Shown here one piece after another: positions 50,761 to 58,742 of a stretch of DNA of 64,000 nt. The first letter of the stretch is position 1. Every line of letters starts with the position of its first letter. The notes beneath the pieces were generated by a model. It searched no databases, was not told where the DNA came from, and saw nothing but the letters and a program-made list of their open reading frames with translations. This DNA comes from Mycolicibacterium novocastrense (GTDB taxonomy: Bacteria > Actinomycetota > Actinomycetes > Mycobacteriales > Mycobacteriaceae), in the NCBI RefSeq assembly GCF_001570485.1, contig NZ_BCTA01000086.1, positions 1 through 64,000 on the forward strand, read 5' to 3'. The position numbers were made by a program, and so were the translations under genes.

Positions 50761-51315
50761 CCCGGTCTCGAACAGCATGCCCGCGACCCGGTGCACGGTC
50801 GCCATCGGATCACCGTCGGCGTCGATCGCCTTGTTGAGCCACAACAACGAAAAGCCGTGCACCAGTGACCAGGCCGCGAGCGCCGCAGCCGCAGGGTCCT
50901 GCGCGGCGCGCGGATCGTCGAGGGTGCCGACACCCTGCCTCAGTTCCGCGCCTGCCGCGTCGCGAGCCGCCTTCAACTCCGCGTCGTCGGGATCGACGAG
51001 CGAGCGGTCGAACATCACCGCGTAGTGCCCCGGATTGTCGAGCGCGAAGCGCACGTACGCCAGTGCGGCATCGATGAATTCGGGCTTCGCCTCGGCGAGC
51101 GCCGCGGCAAGTTTGCGCCACCCCTGCGTGGCCAGCGCGGTGAACAGACCGCGCCGATCGGTGAAGTGGTGTGCGGGCGCGGCGTGCGACACCCCGGCGA
51201 CCCGCGCGAGTTCTCGCAGCGAGATCCCGTCGGCACCGCGCTCGGCCACCAGCCTGGCGGCCTCCGCGAGGATGACGGCCTTCAGATCGCCGTGGTGATA
51301 GGACGCCTTGCCCAT
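50758..51315 (-). CDS. TetR-family regulator
   Basis: A 185-residue TetR protein. The HTH is GISLRELARVAGVSHAAPAHHFTDRRGLF, preceded by YHHGDLKAVILAEAARLVAE. A C-terminal TetR ligand domain of the SCO1712-like type follows (FALDNPGHYAVMFD, AWSLVHGFSLLWLNKAID). It sits 9 bp before the GPx gene and may regulate it. ATG 51315 follows TATGAT by six bases. Confidence 0.9.
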   Translation of the reverse strand: MGKASYHHGDLKAVILAEAARLVAERGADGISLRELARVAGVSHAAPAHHFTDRRGLFTALATQGWRKLAAALAEAKPEFIDAALAYVRFALDNPGHYAVMFDRSLVDPDDAELKAARDAAGAELRQGVGTLDDPRAAQDPAAAALAAWSLVHGFSLLWLNKAIDADGDPMATVHRVAGMLFETG

Positions 51316-51321
51316 GCGGCC

Positions 51322-51327
51322 ATCATA
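51322..51327 (-). promoter_or_regulatory. -10 box TATGAT for the leaderless TetR gene
   Basis: TATGAT on the minus strand ends six bases before ATG 51315. Confidence 0.5.
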
Positions 51328-51360
51328 GCCGAAATCTTGACAGTGGCTAGATTCTTGCTT

Positions 51361-53466
51361 TCACGGGCGGCGCTCGTGATCGGCCCGAGCAGCGTCGAGT
51401 AACCAGGCGTACTGGAAAGCGGTTTCCTTCCAGCGTTCGTATCGACCGCTGATACCGCCGTGGCCGGCATTCATCTCCGTCTTCAGCAGCACCGGATGAC
51501 CGTCGGTCTTGGCGTGGCGCAGTGCGGCAACCCATTTCGCCGGCTCGACGTAGTACACCCGGGTGTCGTTGAGCGACGTCATGGCGAGTATGCGCGGGTA
51601 GTTCCTCGCCGCGACGTTCTCATAGGGCGAATACGACTTCATGTACTCGTAAACGTCCTTGCTCTCCAACGGGTTTCCCCACTCGTCCCACTCGGTGACC
51701 GTCAACGGCAGCGACGGGTCGAGGATCGTGGTGAGCGGGTCGACGAACGGCACCACCGCGAGGATGCCCGCGAACAAGTCCGGAGCCATGTTGGCGACGG
51801 CACCGACGAGCAGACCACCGGCACTACCCCCGTACGCCACCAGATTTTCCGGCCGGGTCACATCGGTTTGCACGAGATGCTCTGCGACGGCGACGAAATC
51901 GGTGAAGCTGTTCTTCTTCTCGAGCATCTTGCCGTGTTCGTACCACGGCCGGCCGAGCTCGCCACCGCCCCGCACATGCGCCACCGCGAACACCATCCCG
52001 CGATCGAGCAGTGACAGCCGCGCGATGGAGAACCGCGGATCTTCGCAGGCCTCGTAAGCGCCGTAGCCGTACAGCAGCGTGGGCGCCGGATACTGCAGGC
52101 CGATCTTGTGCACGATCGAGATCGGTATCCGCGCACCGTCCTGCGCGATCGCCCAATCACGCCGCTCGACATAGTCTTCGGGCCGGTAGTCGCCGAGCAC
52201 AGGCTGTTCGCGCAGCAGCGTCCGTTCGCCAGTGGCCAGGTCGACGTCGTAGATGCGCACCGGGGTGGTGTAGGAGGTGGCGCCGATGCGCAGTTTGGGT
52301 GCGCTCCAGTTGGGGTTGGCGCTCAGTCCCGCCGACGTCAGCTCGGACTCGAAGGTGAAGTCCTCGGGACGGCCGTACTCACCGCTCGGGTGAAGGGGCC
52401 AGAGCTGGATCTTCGGCAGCGCCTCACTGCGATAGCTGACGACGAGATGGCCGTCGAACGCGTCCACGGAATCGAGGCGGACGTCGTCGCGGTGTTCGAT
52501 CAGGGTGCGCACCGCGGTGGGGTCGCCGACGGGCGCCTCGACCAGGGTGAAGTTCTCCGCCCCGTCGTTGTGCAGGATGAGAAACCGGTCCTCACCGCCC
52601 ACGACGGCGTGTTCGACGGAGTACTCGACGAGATCGCGGCGCGGCCACACGATCGTGAACTCGGCCTCCGGGTCGGTCGCGTCGGCGTAGCGCACCTCGG
52701 AGGTGACGGCGCTGCCCGCGGCGACGATCACGTACTTGTCGCTGCGGGTGCGGCCGACGCCGAGCCAGTACCGTTCGTCGGGTTCGTGGTAGACCTTCTG
52801 CGCGGGTAGCCCCGCGCCGAGGCGGTGCCGCCAGATGGTGTCCGGACGCCACGCCTCATCGAGGGTCGAGTAGTAAAGGGTGCGATTGTCGGCCGCCCAC
52901 GTCGCGCCGGGGCCGATACCGGTGATGGTGTCCTCGTACAGTTCACCTGTGCGTAAGTCCTTGAATCGCAACGTGTACCGCTCGTCGCCTTTGAGGTCGA
53001 CCGAGTAGGCGAGGATGTTGCCGTCCAGGCTGACCGAGGCGGCGCCCAGCGAGAAGAACTCGTGGCCTTGCGCCTCGAGGTTCTCGTCGAGCAGAACCTG
53101 CTCACCGGGGATCTCGGTGTTCTCGTCGAGCAGCGGGGGCGTCCAGTCGTCGGGATCGGCTACGGGGCAACGGCAGTGCACGCTGTACTGCTTGCCCTCG
53201 AAACTGCGGCCGTAGTACCACCAGGTGTCGCGTCTGGTCGGCACCGAGAGATCGGTTTCCTTGGTGCGGGCCTTGATCTCGTCGAAGATGGCCTGCCGCA
53301 GGGGCGCAAGATGCTCGGTGACATGCTCGGTGTAGGCGTTCTCCGCCTCCAGATGTGCGATCACGTCCGGGTTGGTCTTGTCGCGCAGCCACTCGTAGGG
53401 ATCGACGAAGACGTCGCCGTGATGTTCCCGCCGGGTGTCGACGCGCTTGGCCTCCGGCGGCTTCAT
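51361..53466 (-). CDS. ptrB: S9 oligopeptidase B (PtrB)
   Basis: A 701-residue prolyl-oligopeptidase-family serine peptidase that cuts small peptides after basic residues. The N-terminal beta-propeller includes DPYEWLRDKTNPDVIAHLEA. The catalytic Ser is near residue 550 in VAYGGSAGGLLVGAVANMAP. Asp lies in SLNDTRVYYVEPAKW and His in NAGHGGISGRYER. It is one intact frame here, whereas M. tuberculosis H37Rv has it annotated as two pieces (ptrBa/ptrBb) from memory. Its start overlaps the purC stop by four bases. Confidence 0.95.
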   Translation of the reverse strand: MKPPEAKRVDTRREHHGDVFVDPYEWLRDKTNPDVIAHLEAENAYTEHVTEHLAPLRQAIFDEIKARTKETDLSVPTRRDTWWYYGRSFEGKQYSVHCRCPVADPDDWTPPLLDENTEIPGEQVLLDENLEAQGHEFFSLGAASVSLDGNILAYSVDLKGDERYTLRFKDLRTGELYEDTITGIGPGATWAADNRTLYYSTLDEAWRPDTIWRHRLGAGLPAQKVYHEPDERYWLGVGRTRSDKYVIVAAGSAVTSEVRYADATDPEAEFTIVWPRRDLVEYSVEHAVVGGEDRFLILHNDGAENFTLVEAPVGDPTAVRTLIEHRDDVRLDSVDAFDGHLVVSYRSEALPKIQLWPLHPSGEYGRPEDFTFESELTSAGLSANPNWSAPKLRIGATSYTTPVRIYDVDLATGERTLLREQPVLGDYRPEDYVERRDWAIAQDGARIPISIVHKIGLQYPAPTLLYGYGAYEACEDPRFSIARLSLLDRGMVFAVAHVRGGGELGRPWYEHGKMLEKKNSFTDFVAVAEHLVQTDVTRPENLVAYGGSAGGLLVGAVANMAPDLFAGILAVVPFVDPLTTILDPSLPLTVTEWDEWGNPLESKDVYEYMKSYSPYENVAARNYPRILAMTSLNDTRVYYVEPAKWVAALRHAKTDGHPVLLKTEMNAGHGGISGRYERWKETAFQYAWLLDAARADHERRP

Positions 53467-54362
53467 GCGCCGATCCAGTCGTCGAACTTGCGGCCCGAAA
53501 TGCGTTCGTAGGCCTCGATGTAGCGCGCGCGGGTCGATTCGACGACATCCGGCGGCAGCGGCGGCGGAGGCGTGTCACCGCCGCGGTCCCATCCGGACTC
53601 CGCGGAGGTGAGCCAGTTGCGGACGAACTGCTTGTCGAAGCTGTTCTGCACCACGCCTTCTTTCCAGTCGTCGGCGCGCCAGTACCTGCTCGAGTCGGGG
53701 GTGAACACCTCGTCGGCCAGCCGCAGTTCGCCGTCGGTGTCCACACCGAACTCGAACTTGGTGTCGGCGACGATGATCCCCGTGGTCAAGGCATGTTCGG
53801 CGCCGCGACGGTAGGTCTCCAACGTCCGATCGCGCAGTTGTTCGGCCCGCTGCTCGCCGATCAGCTCGACCACGTCGTCGAATGAGATGTTCTCATCGTG
53901 TTGTCCCAGTTCGGCTTTGGTCGCCGGGGTGAACAGCGGCTCGTCGAACTTGCTGGCCTCGACCAGCCCGCCGGGAAGCGGAATTCCGCATACCGCGCCC
54001 GTCTTCTGATAGTCGATGAGTCCCGAACCGGTGAGGTATCCGCGGGCCACCGCCTCCACCGGCAACATCTCGAGTTCCTGCACGACCAGCGCGCGCCCGA
54101 GCACATCGACAGGGATGCGCTCGTCGTCGGGTGGGCCGGCGAGGTGATTGGGCGTGCCCGCCGTCCGGCTCAACAGGTCGAAGAAGAACACACTCATCGC
54201 CGTCAGGATGCGGCCCTTGTCGGGGATCAGCGAGTCGAGGATGTAGTCGTAGGCGGAGATGCGGTCGCTGGCCACGAAGAGCAGCGTCTCGCCGTCCACG
54301 CGATACAGTTCGCGAACCTTGCCGCTGGCCAGATGTTCGTAGTCGGACAGAGCGGGGCGCAT
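53463..54362 (-). CDS. purC: SAICAR synthetase PurC
   Basis: A 299-residue SAICAR synthetase joining aspartate to CAIR with ATP. Motifs: SGKVRELYRVDGETLLFVAS, DRISAYDYILDSLIPDKG, VEAVARGYLTGSG and DTKFEFGVDTDGELRLADEV with ATP/metal residues. ATG 54362 follows TAGGCT by six bases. It is first in a unit with ptrB, the same order as in M. tuberculosis. Confidence 0.96.
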   Translation of the reverse strand: MRPALSDYEHLASGKVRELYRVDGETLLFVASDRISAYDYILDSLIPDKGRILTAMSVFFFDLLSRTAGTPNHLAGPPDDERIPVDVLGRALVVQELEMLPVEAVARGYLTGSGLIDYQKTGAVCGIPLPGGLVEASKFDEPLFTPATKAELGQHDENISFDDVVELIGEQRAEQLRDRTLETYRRGAEHALTTGIIVADTKFEFGVDTDGELRLADEVFTPDSSRYWRADDWKEGVVQNSFDKQFVRNWLTSAESGWDRGGDTPPPPLPPDVVESTRARYIEAYERISGRKFDDWIGA

Positions 54363-54368
54363 CGGGCC

Positions 54369-54374
54369 AGCCTA
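54369..54374 (-). promoter_or_regulatory. -10 box TAGGCT for leaderless purC
   Basis: TAGGCT on the minus strand ends six bases before ATG 54362, in the 31-bp gap to the divergent membrane-protein gene. Confidence 0.5.
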
Positions 54375-54393
54375 TCGGGCAGCATCTACAGCC

Positions 54394-55011
54394 ATGACTT
54401 CGCGGTTTATCCCCTATGCCACGACACCCTCGCGGGTCCTGGCGCAGCTCGTCAGCGATTTCGTCGTGGTCGCCTGGACCACGGTGTGGGTGCTGGTCGG
54501 CATGGCTGTGCACTCGGCGGTCTCCACGATCGCGGCGGTGGGCCGCCAGGTCGAGACCGGTGCCAACGGTGTCGCCGACAACCTCGATGCGGCGGGCGAG
54601 CGCACCGACGACTTCCCGCTCGTCGGCGATGCGCTCAGCAAGCCGTTACGGGCGGCCAGCGAGGCCGCACTCGACATCGCCGGTGCCGGTCACAGCCTCG
54701 ACACCACGGCGTCGTGGCTGGCGTGGGTGCTGGCATTGGCGGTTGCCGCGCCGCCGATCCTGTTCGTCGCGATGCCGTGGCTGTACCTTCGGCTGCGCTT
54801 CTTCCGTCGCAAGTGGACCGCGATCACGCTGGCCCGCACCCCTGCGGGCGAGCAGCTGTTGGCGCTGCGAGCGCTGGCCAACCGGCCGCTGGCCAAGCTG
54901 GTCGCCGTGCACGCCGACCCGGTCGAGGCGTGGCGCATGCACGACGCCGACGCGATCCGCGGCCTCGCGGCGCTGGAATTGCGCTCGTCAGGCGTCGCCC
55001 GCCACCTCTAA
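54394..55011 (+). CDS. Conserved two-helix membrane protein
   Basis: A 205-residue protein similar to Rv0779c. A membrane helix lies at about 22-45 (VVVAWTTVWVLVGMAVHSAV). An amphipathic Ala/Asp segment resembling a periplasmic spacer follows, then a second helix at about 110-130 (WLAWVLALAVAAPPILFVAM). The basic cytoplasmic tail includes RLRFFRRKWTAITLARTPAG. No catalytic motif is seen. The stop is followed within four bases by a large hairpin. Confidence 0.82.
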   Translation: MTSRFIPYATTPSRVLAQLVSDFVVVAWTTVWVLVGMAVHSAVSTIAAVGRQVETGANGVADNLDAAGERTDDFPLVGDALSKPLRAASEAALDIAGAGHSLDTTASWLAWVLALAVAAPPILFVAMPWLYLRLRFFRRKWTAITLARTPAGEQLLALRALANRPLAKLVAVHADPVEAWRMHDADAIRGLAALELRSSGVARHL

Positions 55012-55014
55012 GCC

Positions 55015-55069
55015 CGCGATTTGTGAGTGATTGCGATCGGCCACCGAACGTTTTCACTCACAGATCGCG
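55015..55069 (+). terminator. 16-bp hairpin after the membrane-protein gene
   Basis: CGCGATTTGTGAGTGA (55015-55030) pairs with TCACTCACAGATCGCG (55054-55069), all positions complementary in RNA if one G-U is allowed, with a 23-base loop. It starts three bases after the TAA. No T-run follows. It is probably a terminator or 3'-end stabiliser, like the palindrome after sseC. Confidence 0.5.
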
Positions 55070-55110
55070 CGGCGGGGAGCCGATCGGGCCCTCGCCGGCG
55101 TCCTATTGCA

Positions 55111-56025
55111 GTGCTCGATGATTTATTGCGCGCTCACGATGGCGTCATCACTCTCGCGCAGGCCCGCGAAATCGGCTTGAGCGACCAGTCTGTCCGCAGA
55201 CGCGCGCAGGCGGGGCGATGGCGTCGCTGCGGTCCCGGCGTCTATTTCGCCGCCGACCGACCATTCAGTGATGCCGCCCGAATCCGAGCCGCGGTATGGG
55301 GGTACGGCGACCGCGCGTGTGCCAGCGGTCTCGCCGCGGCGTGGTGGCACGGGGCGTCGAAATATGCGCCGGAGGTCGTCGACGTGACCGTGCCCAAGTC
55401 GAGCAACGGCCGACGCCGCCCCGGCTCGCGGTTGCGGCGGCGCGACCTGTCGCCCCGCGACGTCGTCGAGCGGGCCGGTCTGCGGCTCACCGCGCTGCCG
55501 CTGACCGTGATCGAAGCCGCGGTCCGCCGCGGCGGCGGGCCGAAGCTGATGGACGCCGCCCTGCAGCGTCATGTCGAGCTCGCCCAACTGTGGCGGGCGC
55601 ATCTACGCAACAAGGGCAGACACGGTTCACCCGCCGCACGGCGACTACTCCGCGCGGCCGAGGACGGTACGCGTTCCGAAGCCGAACGACTCCTCGTGAA
55701 ACTTCTGCGCGACGCCGGATTCTCCGGATGGAGGACGAACTATCCCCTCGGCGGCTACAAGATCGACGTCGCGTTCGTGGTCGAGAAAGTGGCGATCGAG
55801 GTCGACGGTTGGGCGTTCCACACCGACAGCGAGGTCTTCCAGATCGACCGCAACCGGCAGAACGTGATCGCCCTGTTGGGCTGGAAAGTGTTGCGTTTCA
55901 CCTGGCTTGACCTGACGGCGTATCCGGAGCGGGTGATCGCCGAAGTAGCCGCCGCAACCCGGCAGCACCCGTCAGCCCAGCATGCGCCGCAAGGTGTGAC
56001 CGAACGGATAGCGCGCGGTCACTGA
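55111..56025 (+). CDS. AbiEi-type HTH plus DUF559 (nuclease-fold) protein
   Basis: A 304-residue protein. Residues 1-60 resemble the AbiEi antitoxin winged helix (DGVITLAQAREIGLSDQSVR, GRWRRCGPGVYFAADRP). The C-terminal 110 residues resemble DUF559/very-short-patch-repair-type nuclease folds (EAERLLVKLLRDAGF, YKIDVAFVVEKVAIEVDGWA, RNRQNVIALLGWKVLRFTW), with candidate Asp/Glu residues in IDVAF and EVDG. The family is common in mycobacteria without an adjacent AbiEii toxin, and none is seen here. GTG 55111 is the best start, since upstream codons lie in the hairpin. The 3' end overlaps the convergent DUF1707 gene by 54 bp. Confidence 0.8.
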   Translation: MLDDLLRAHDGVITLAQAREIGLSDQSVRRRAQAGRWRRCGPGVYFAADRPFSDAARIRAAVWGYGDRACASGLAAAWWHGASKYAPEVVDVTVPKSSNGRRRPGSRLRRRDLSPRDVVERAGLRLTALPLTVIEAAVRRGGGPKLMDAALQRHVELAQLWRAHLRNKGRHGSPAARRLLRAAEDGTRSEAERLLVKLLRDAGFSGWRTNYPLGGYKIDVAFVVEKVAIEVDGWAFHTDSEVFQIDRNRQNVIALLGWKVLRFTWLDLTAYPERVIAEVAAATRQHPSAQHAPQGVTERIARGH

Positions 56026-56550
56026 TCCGAATCGCACCCGTCCGCGCGCCACGAGATGCAGCCGCTGCGAGGGCGGACCGTAAGGCACCTTCAGAGTGGT
56101 GCTGCCCGCGAAGGTTTCGACGCCGTTGAGGTCGGCGGTGGCGCCGTCGGGCAGGATCAGTTCCGTTGAGCTGAAGTAGTCGTCGATATCCAGGACGACG
56201 GTGGGGCTCTGCAGGGTCGCGGCGGTGAAATCGAGCGTCGTGTCGCACAGGCGCGTGTTGAGGTCGATACGCGCAGGCACCGTCCACGGTCCCCGTCGCG
56301 AGATCGACGACATCCGGCCCCGCAGCCGCTCTTCCTCTCCGGCCGCGACGGGCTGCAGTGCATCCGGCGAGGGCAGGTCGGCGATCACCCGGCGCAGCTC
56401 GCCGCGGGTCCGAGCGGCGAGCACGGCGTCGATACGCTCGCTGAACTCGTCGAGAGTGAGCATGCCTTGGCCTACCGCCCGTTCGAGCAGTTGCCTCACA
56501 TGATCGCGGTCGGCGTCGGAAACCCGCACGTTCGAGTCATCGATGTCCAT
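55972..56550 (-). CDS. DUF1707 protein with C-terminal beta-helix-like domain
   Basis: A 192-residue protein. The N-terminal DUF1707 domain is SNVRVSDADRDHVRQLLERA, GMLTLDEFSERIDAVLAART, RGELRRVIADLP. The C-terminal part has repeating beta pattern (LDFTAATLQSPTVVLDIDDY, TELILPDGATADLNGVETF) as in cell-wall-stress-type DUF1707 proteins. The role is unknown. ATG 56550 follows TACCCT by six bases and lies inside the last codons of the TDT gene. Confidence 0.85.
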   Translation of the reverse strand: MDIDDSNVRVSDADRDHVRQLLERAVGQGMLTLDEFSERIDAVLAARTRGELRRVIADLPSPDALQPVAAGEEERLRGRMSSISRRGPWTVPARIDLNTRLCDTTLDFTAATLQSPTVVLDIDDYFSSTELILPDGATADLNGVETFAGSTTLKVPYGPPSQRLHLVARGRVRFGSVTARYPFGHTLRRMLG

Positions 56551-57499
56551 GACCCGAGGGTAGGTGGCGGGTCCGAGCACTCACCCGCAGGACTCCCGCG
56601 ATCGCGACAGCGATCCACGCAGCAAATGCGATCCAGAGGAAGACCAGTGAAATCGCCGGTAGGCCATGCCATCCGGTCTCCACCGCCATAGCATGGCTGG
56701 CCGCCGAGTACATGCCAAGCGGAAAGACCATCGCCCACCACACGCCGGCGAACCGCCGCGCACCCGGACGTCCGATATGCCGTACAGCGAAGTAGACCAG
56801 CGGCGGAATCCACGCCGTCGCCAGACACCACGTCGCGACGGTCACGTCGCGGACGGCGTCGATGCCGGCACGATGGATGTGGTCCCCCGCCAACGTCGCG
56901 ATCGCGAGCCCACCCATCAATATCCACGCGTCGGGCTCGAACCCGCCGGGATCCAGCCGCGCAGCGAATGCGCGCGCCAAGATCAACGTCGTCATGACCC
57001 CGTATATCGCGATCGCGGCGATCCATATCGCGACGCCGGTCAGCAGCAGGGCATGCCAACCCGTGTCGCGCGCAAGGGCGACCGCGACGATCGCCAAGCC
57101 GGACGTGCCGACGCTGCACAGTTCCCACGCCCCGCGCGCCCGCCCCTGCAGTTCCTTCCAGGCCCGACGAACGAAGTTGCGTGCTGTCAAGACAACCAAA
57201 ACCGACCACACCAACGCCGCCGGCACGGCCAGCGCCCACATCGCCACCGAGTTCGCCATCAACCTGCTGTCGAGCACCGCACACGCCGCCACGAACGTGA
57301 ACAAGCCGATCGTCACATCGGGATCCGACCAATCGGGCGGTCGCCGAAACCACGAAACCACTGCCACAACAACAAGAACCAGCAGCCCCAGGACGGCCAG
57401 CACGGCCAGCGCGCCACTGACGTAGGTCAGGCCGTGGTCGACCGCGGCGATGGAAACGATCCCGGTCGCCATCACGAACGCGAACGCGTCGGGCCTCAC
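56537..57499 (-). CDS. TDT-family (TehA/SLAC1-like) membrane transporter
   Basis: A 320-residue integral membrane protein with about ten helices. It starts RPDAFAFVMATGIVSIAAVD, the TehA/SLAC1 N-terminal pattern. The family comprises tellurite-resistance/dicarboxylate and anion channels. A conserved later segment is GVWWAMVFPLGMYSAASHAM. The substrate is not assignable. GTG 57499 lies 10 bp after the cyp126 stop, so it is probably co-transcribed with the P450. Confidence 0.88.
   Translation of the reverse strand: MRPDAFAFVMATGIVSIAAVDHGLTYVSGALAVLAVLGLLVLVVVAVVSWFRRPPDWSDPDVTIGLFTFVAACAVLDSRLMANSVAMWALAVPAALVWSVLVVLTARNFVRRAWKELQGRARGAWELCSVGTSGLAIVAVALARDTGWHALLLTGVAIWIAAIAIYGVMTTLILARAFAARLDPGGFEPDAWILMGGLAIATLAGDHIHRAGIDAVRDVTVATWCLATAWIPPLVYFAVRHIGRPGARRFAGVWWAMVFPLGMYSAASHAMAVETGWHGLPAISLVFLWIAFAAWIAVAIAGVLRVSARTRHLPSGHGHR
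56557..56562 (-). promoter_or_regulatory. -10 box TACCCT for the leaderless DUF1707 gene
   Basis: TACCCT on the minus strand ends six bases before ATG 56550, within the 3' end of the TDT gene. Confidence 0.4.
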
Positions 57500-57509
57500 C
57501 GCCCGCCGC

Positions 57510-58742
57510 TCACCACAGCTCGATCACGAGATGCCGCATACCGGTGTGCCGGTTGCTTCGCGTCCATTCGACGGGTTTGACGAGACGGGCCTGAGAGAAT
57601 CGGGACAGCAACTCCTCGAACAACACCCGCAGTTCGAGCCGCGCCAGGTTCGCCCCCAGGCAGTAGTGCACCCCCTGGCCGAAGCCCAGGTGCGGGTTGG
57701 GTTTGCGGGCGATGTCGAACACGTCGGGTTCGGTGAACACCGCAGCGTCGCGATTGGCCGAACCCTCCCAGATCTGCACCTTCTGCCCGGCCTCGATCTC
57801 GCATCCACCCACCGATACGTCGCGAGTTGCGGTGCGCCGCTTGGACGGTGACGGCGATGACCAGCGCACCATCTCCTCGACCGCCGACGGCAGCAGCCCG
57901 AAGTCGTTGCGCAGCGCGGTCAGCGAGTCGGGGTTCTCGATCAACGCCAGCAGGCCACCCGCCACCGCGTTTCGCGTCGTCTCGGCACCCGCGCTGAACA
58001 GCAGGCTGAAGAACAGGTACAGCTCTATTTCCGAAAGGAGGGCCGGAGCGAGCTCACCGTCGTCCACCGATGCGTTCGCGACTACCGACAACATGTCGTC
58101 GGTCGGCGAGGCACGCTTGGCGGCGATCAACTCCTGCCCGTAGGTGTACATCCGCGAGCCGGCCTCTTCGGCGGTCAACTGGCCCACCGCGGCCTTCCGA
58201 GAACCGCCGAAGTCGAACTGCGGCTCGATCGCCTGGAACAACCAATGCCGTTCGGACTCCGGCACTCCTAACAGGATGCAGATCATCTGCATCGGCAGTT
58301 CGGCCGCCACGTCGACCAGGAAGTCGAAGGGTTCACCGGGCTCGACGGCATCCAACAGCCGCCGGGCGCGCACGCGCAGATCGTCCTCCACGCGTCGGAT
58401 CATCCGCGGTGTCAGGCCCGAGCTGACCAGCCTGCGAATCTGGGAATGCCGCGGGTCGTCCATCATGTTGAGCACCTGACCGGCGATCGCCAAGTCCTGC
58501 AGCAGCGTCCCGCCGTACGGCCGGAAGCCGCCGGTCACCGACGAAAAGGTCTCCGGATCACGAAACACCGCAAGCGTTTCGGCGTAGGTGGCCACGGACC
58601 AGAACCCCTCGCCGTCTGGCGTGTGCTCGGTCGGCTCGTGCCAGTACACGGGAGCCTCGCGCCGATGCAACGCGAACAGCTCGTGCGGAAATCCGTTCGC
58701 GAAGTTGTCCAGATCGGTGAAGTCGATCCCGGCCAGTGTCAC
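57510..58742 (-). CDS. cyp126: Cytochrome P450, CYP126-type
   Basis: A 410-residue P450. The I-helix oxygen-activation motif is FSAGAETTRNAVAGG, the K-helix/PERF-type region lies around KVQIWEGSANRDAAVF, and the haem Cys is in LGFGQGVHYCLGANLARLEL. Position next to purB and length match Rv0778 (CYP126A1). The physiological substrate is unsettled. Its start overlaps the purB stop by four bases, so it is translated with purB. No ferredoxin gene is adjacent. Confidence 0.92.
   Translation of the reverse strand: MTLAGIDFTDLDNFANGFPHELFALHRREAPVYWHEPTEHTPDGEGFWSVATYAETLAVFRDPETFSSVTGGFRPYGGTLLQDLAIAGQVLNMMDDPRHSQIRRLVSSGLTPRMIRRVEDDLRVRARRLLDAVEPGEPFDFLVDVAAELPMQMICILLGVPESERHWLFQAIEPQFDFGGSRKAAVGQLTAEEAGSRMYTYGQELIAAKRASPTDDMLSVVANASVDDGELAPALLSEIELYLFFSLLFSAGAETTRNAVAGGLLALIENPDSLTALRNDFGLLPSAVEEMVRWSSPSPSKRRTATRDVSVGGCEIEAGQKVQIWEGSANRDAAVFTEPDVFDIARKPNPHLGFGQGVHYCLGANLARLELRVLFEELLSRFSQARLVKPVEWTRSNRHTGMRHLVIELW

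Noticed and set aside
48952..50868. A 638-codon plus-strand opening across the FAD dehydrogenase, DUF2334 and GPx genes
   Set aside because: It spans three real antisense genes and their gaps and has low-complexity composition.
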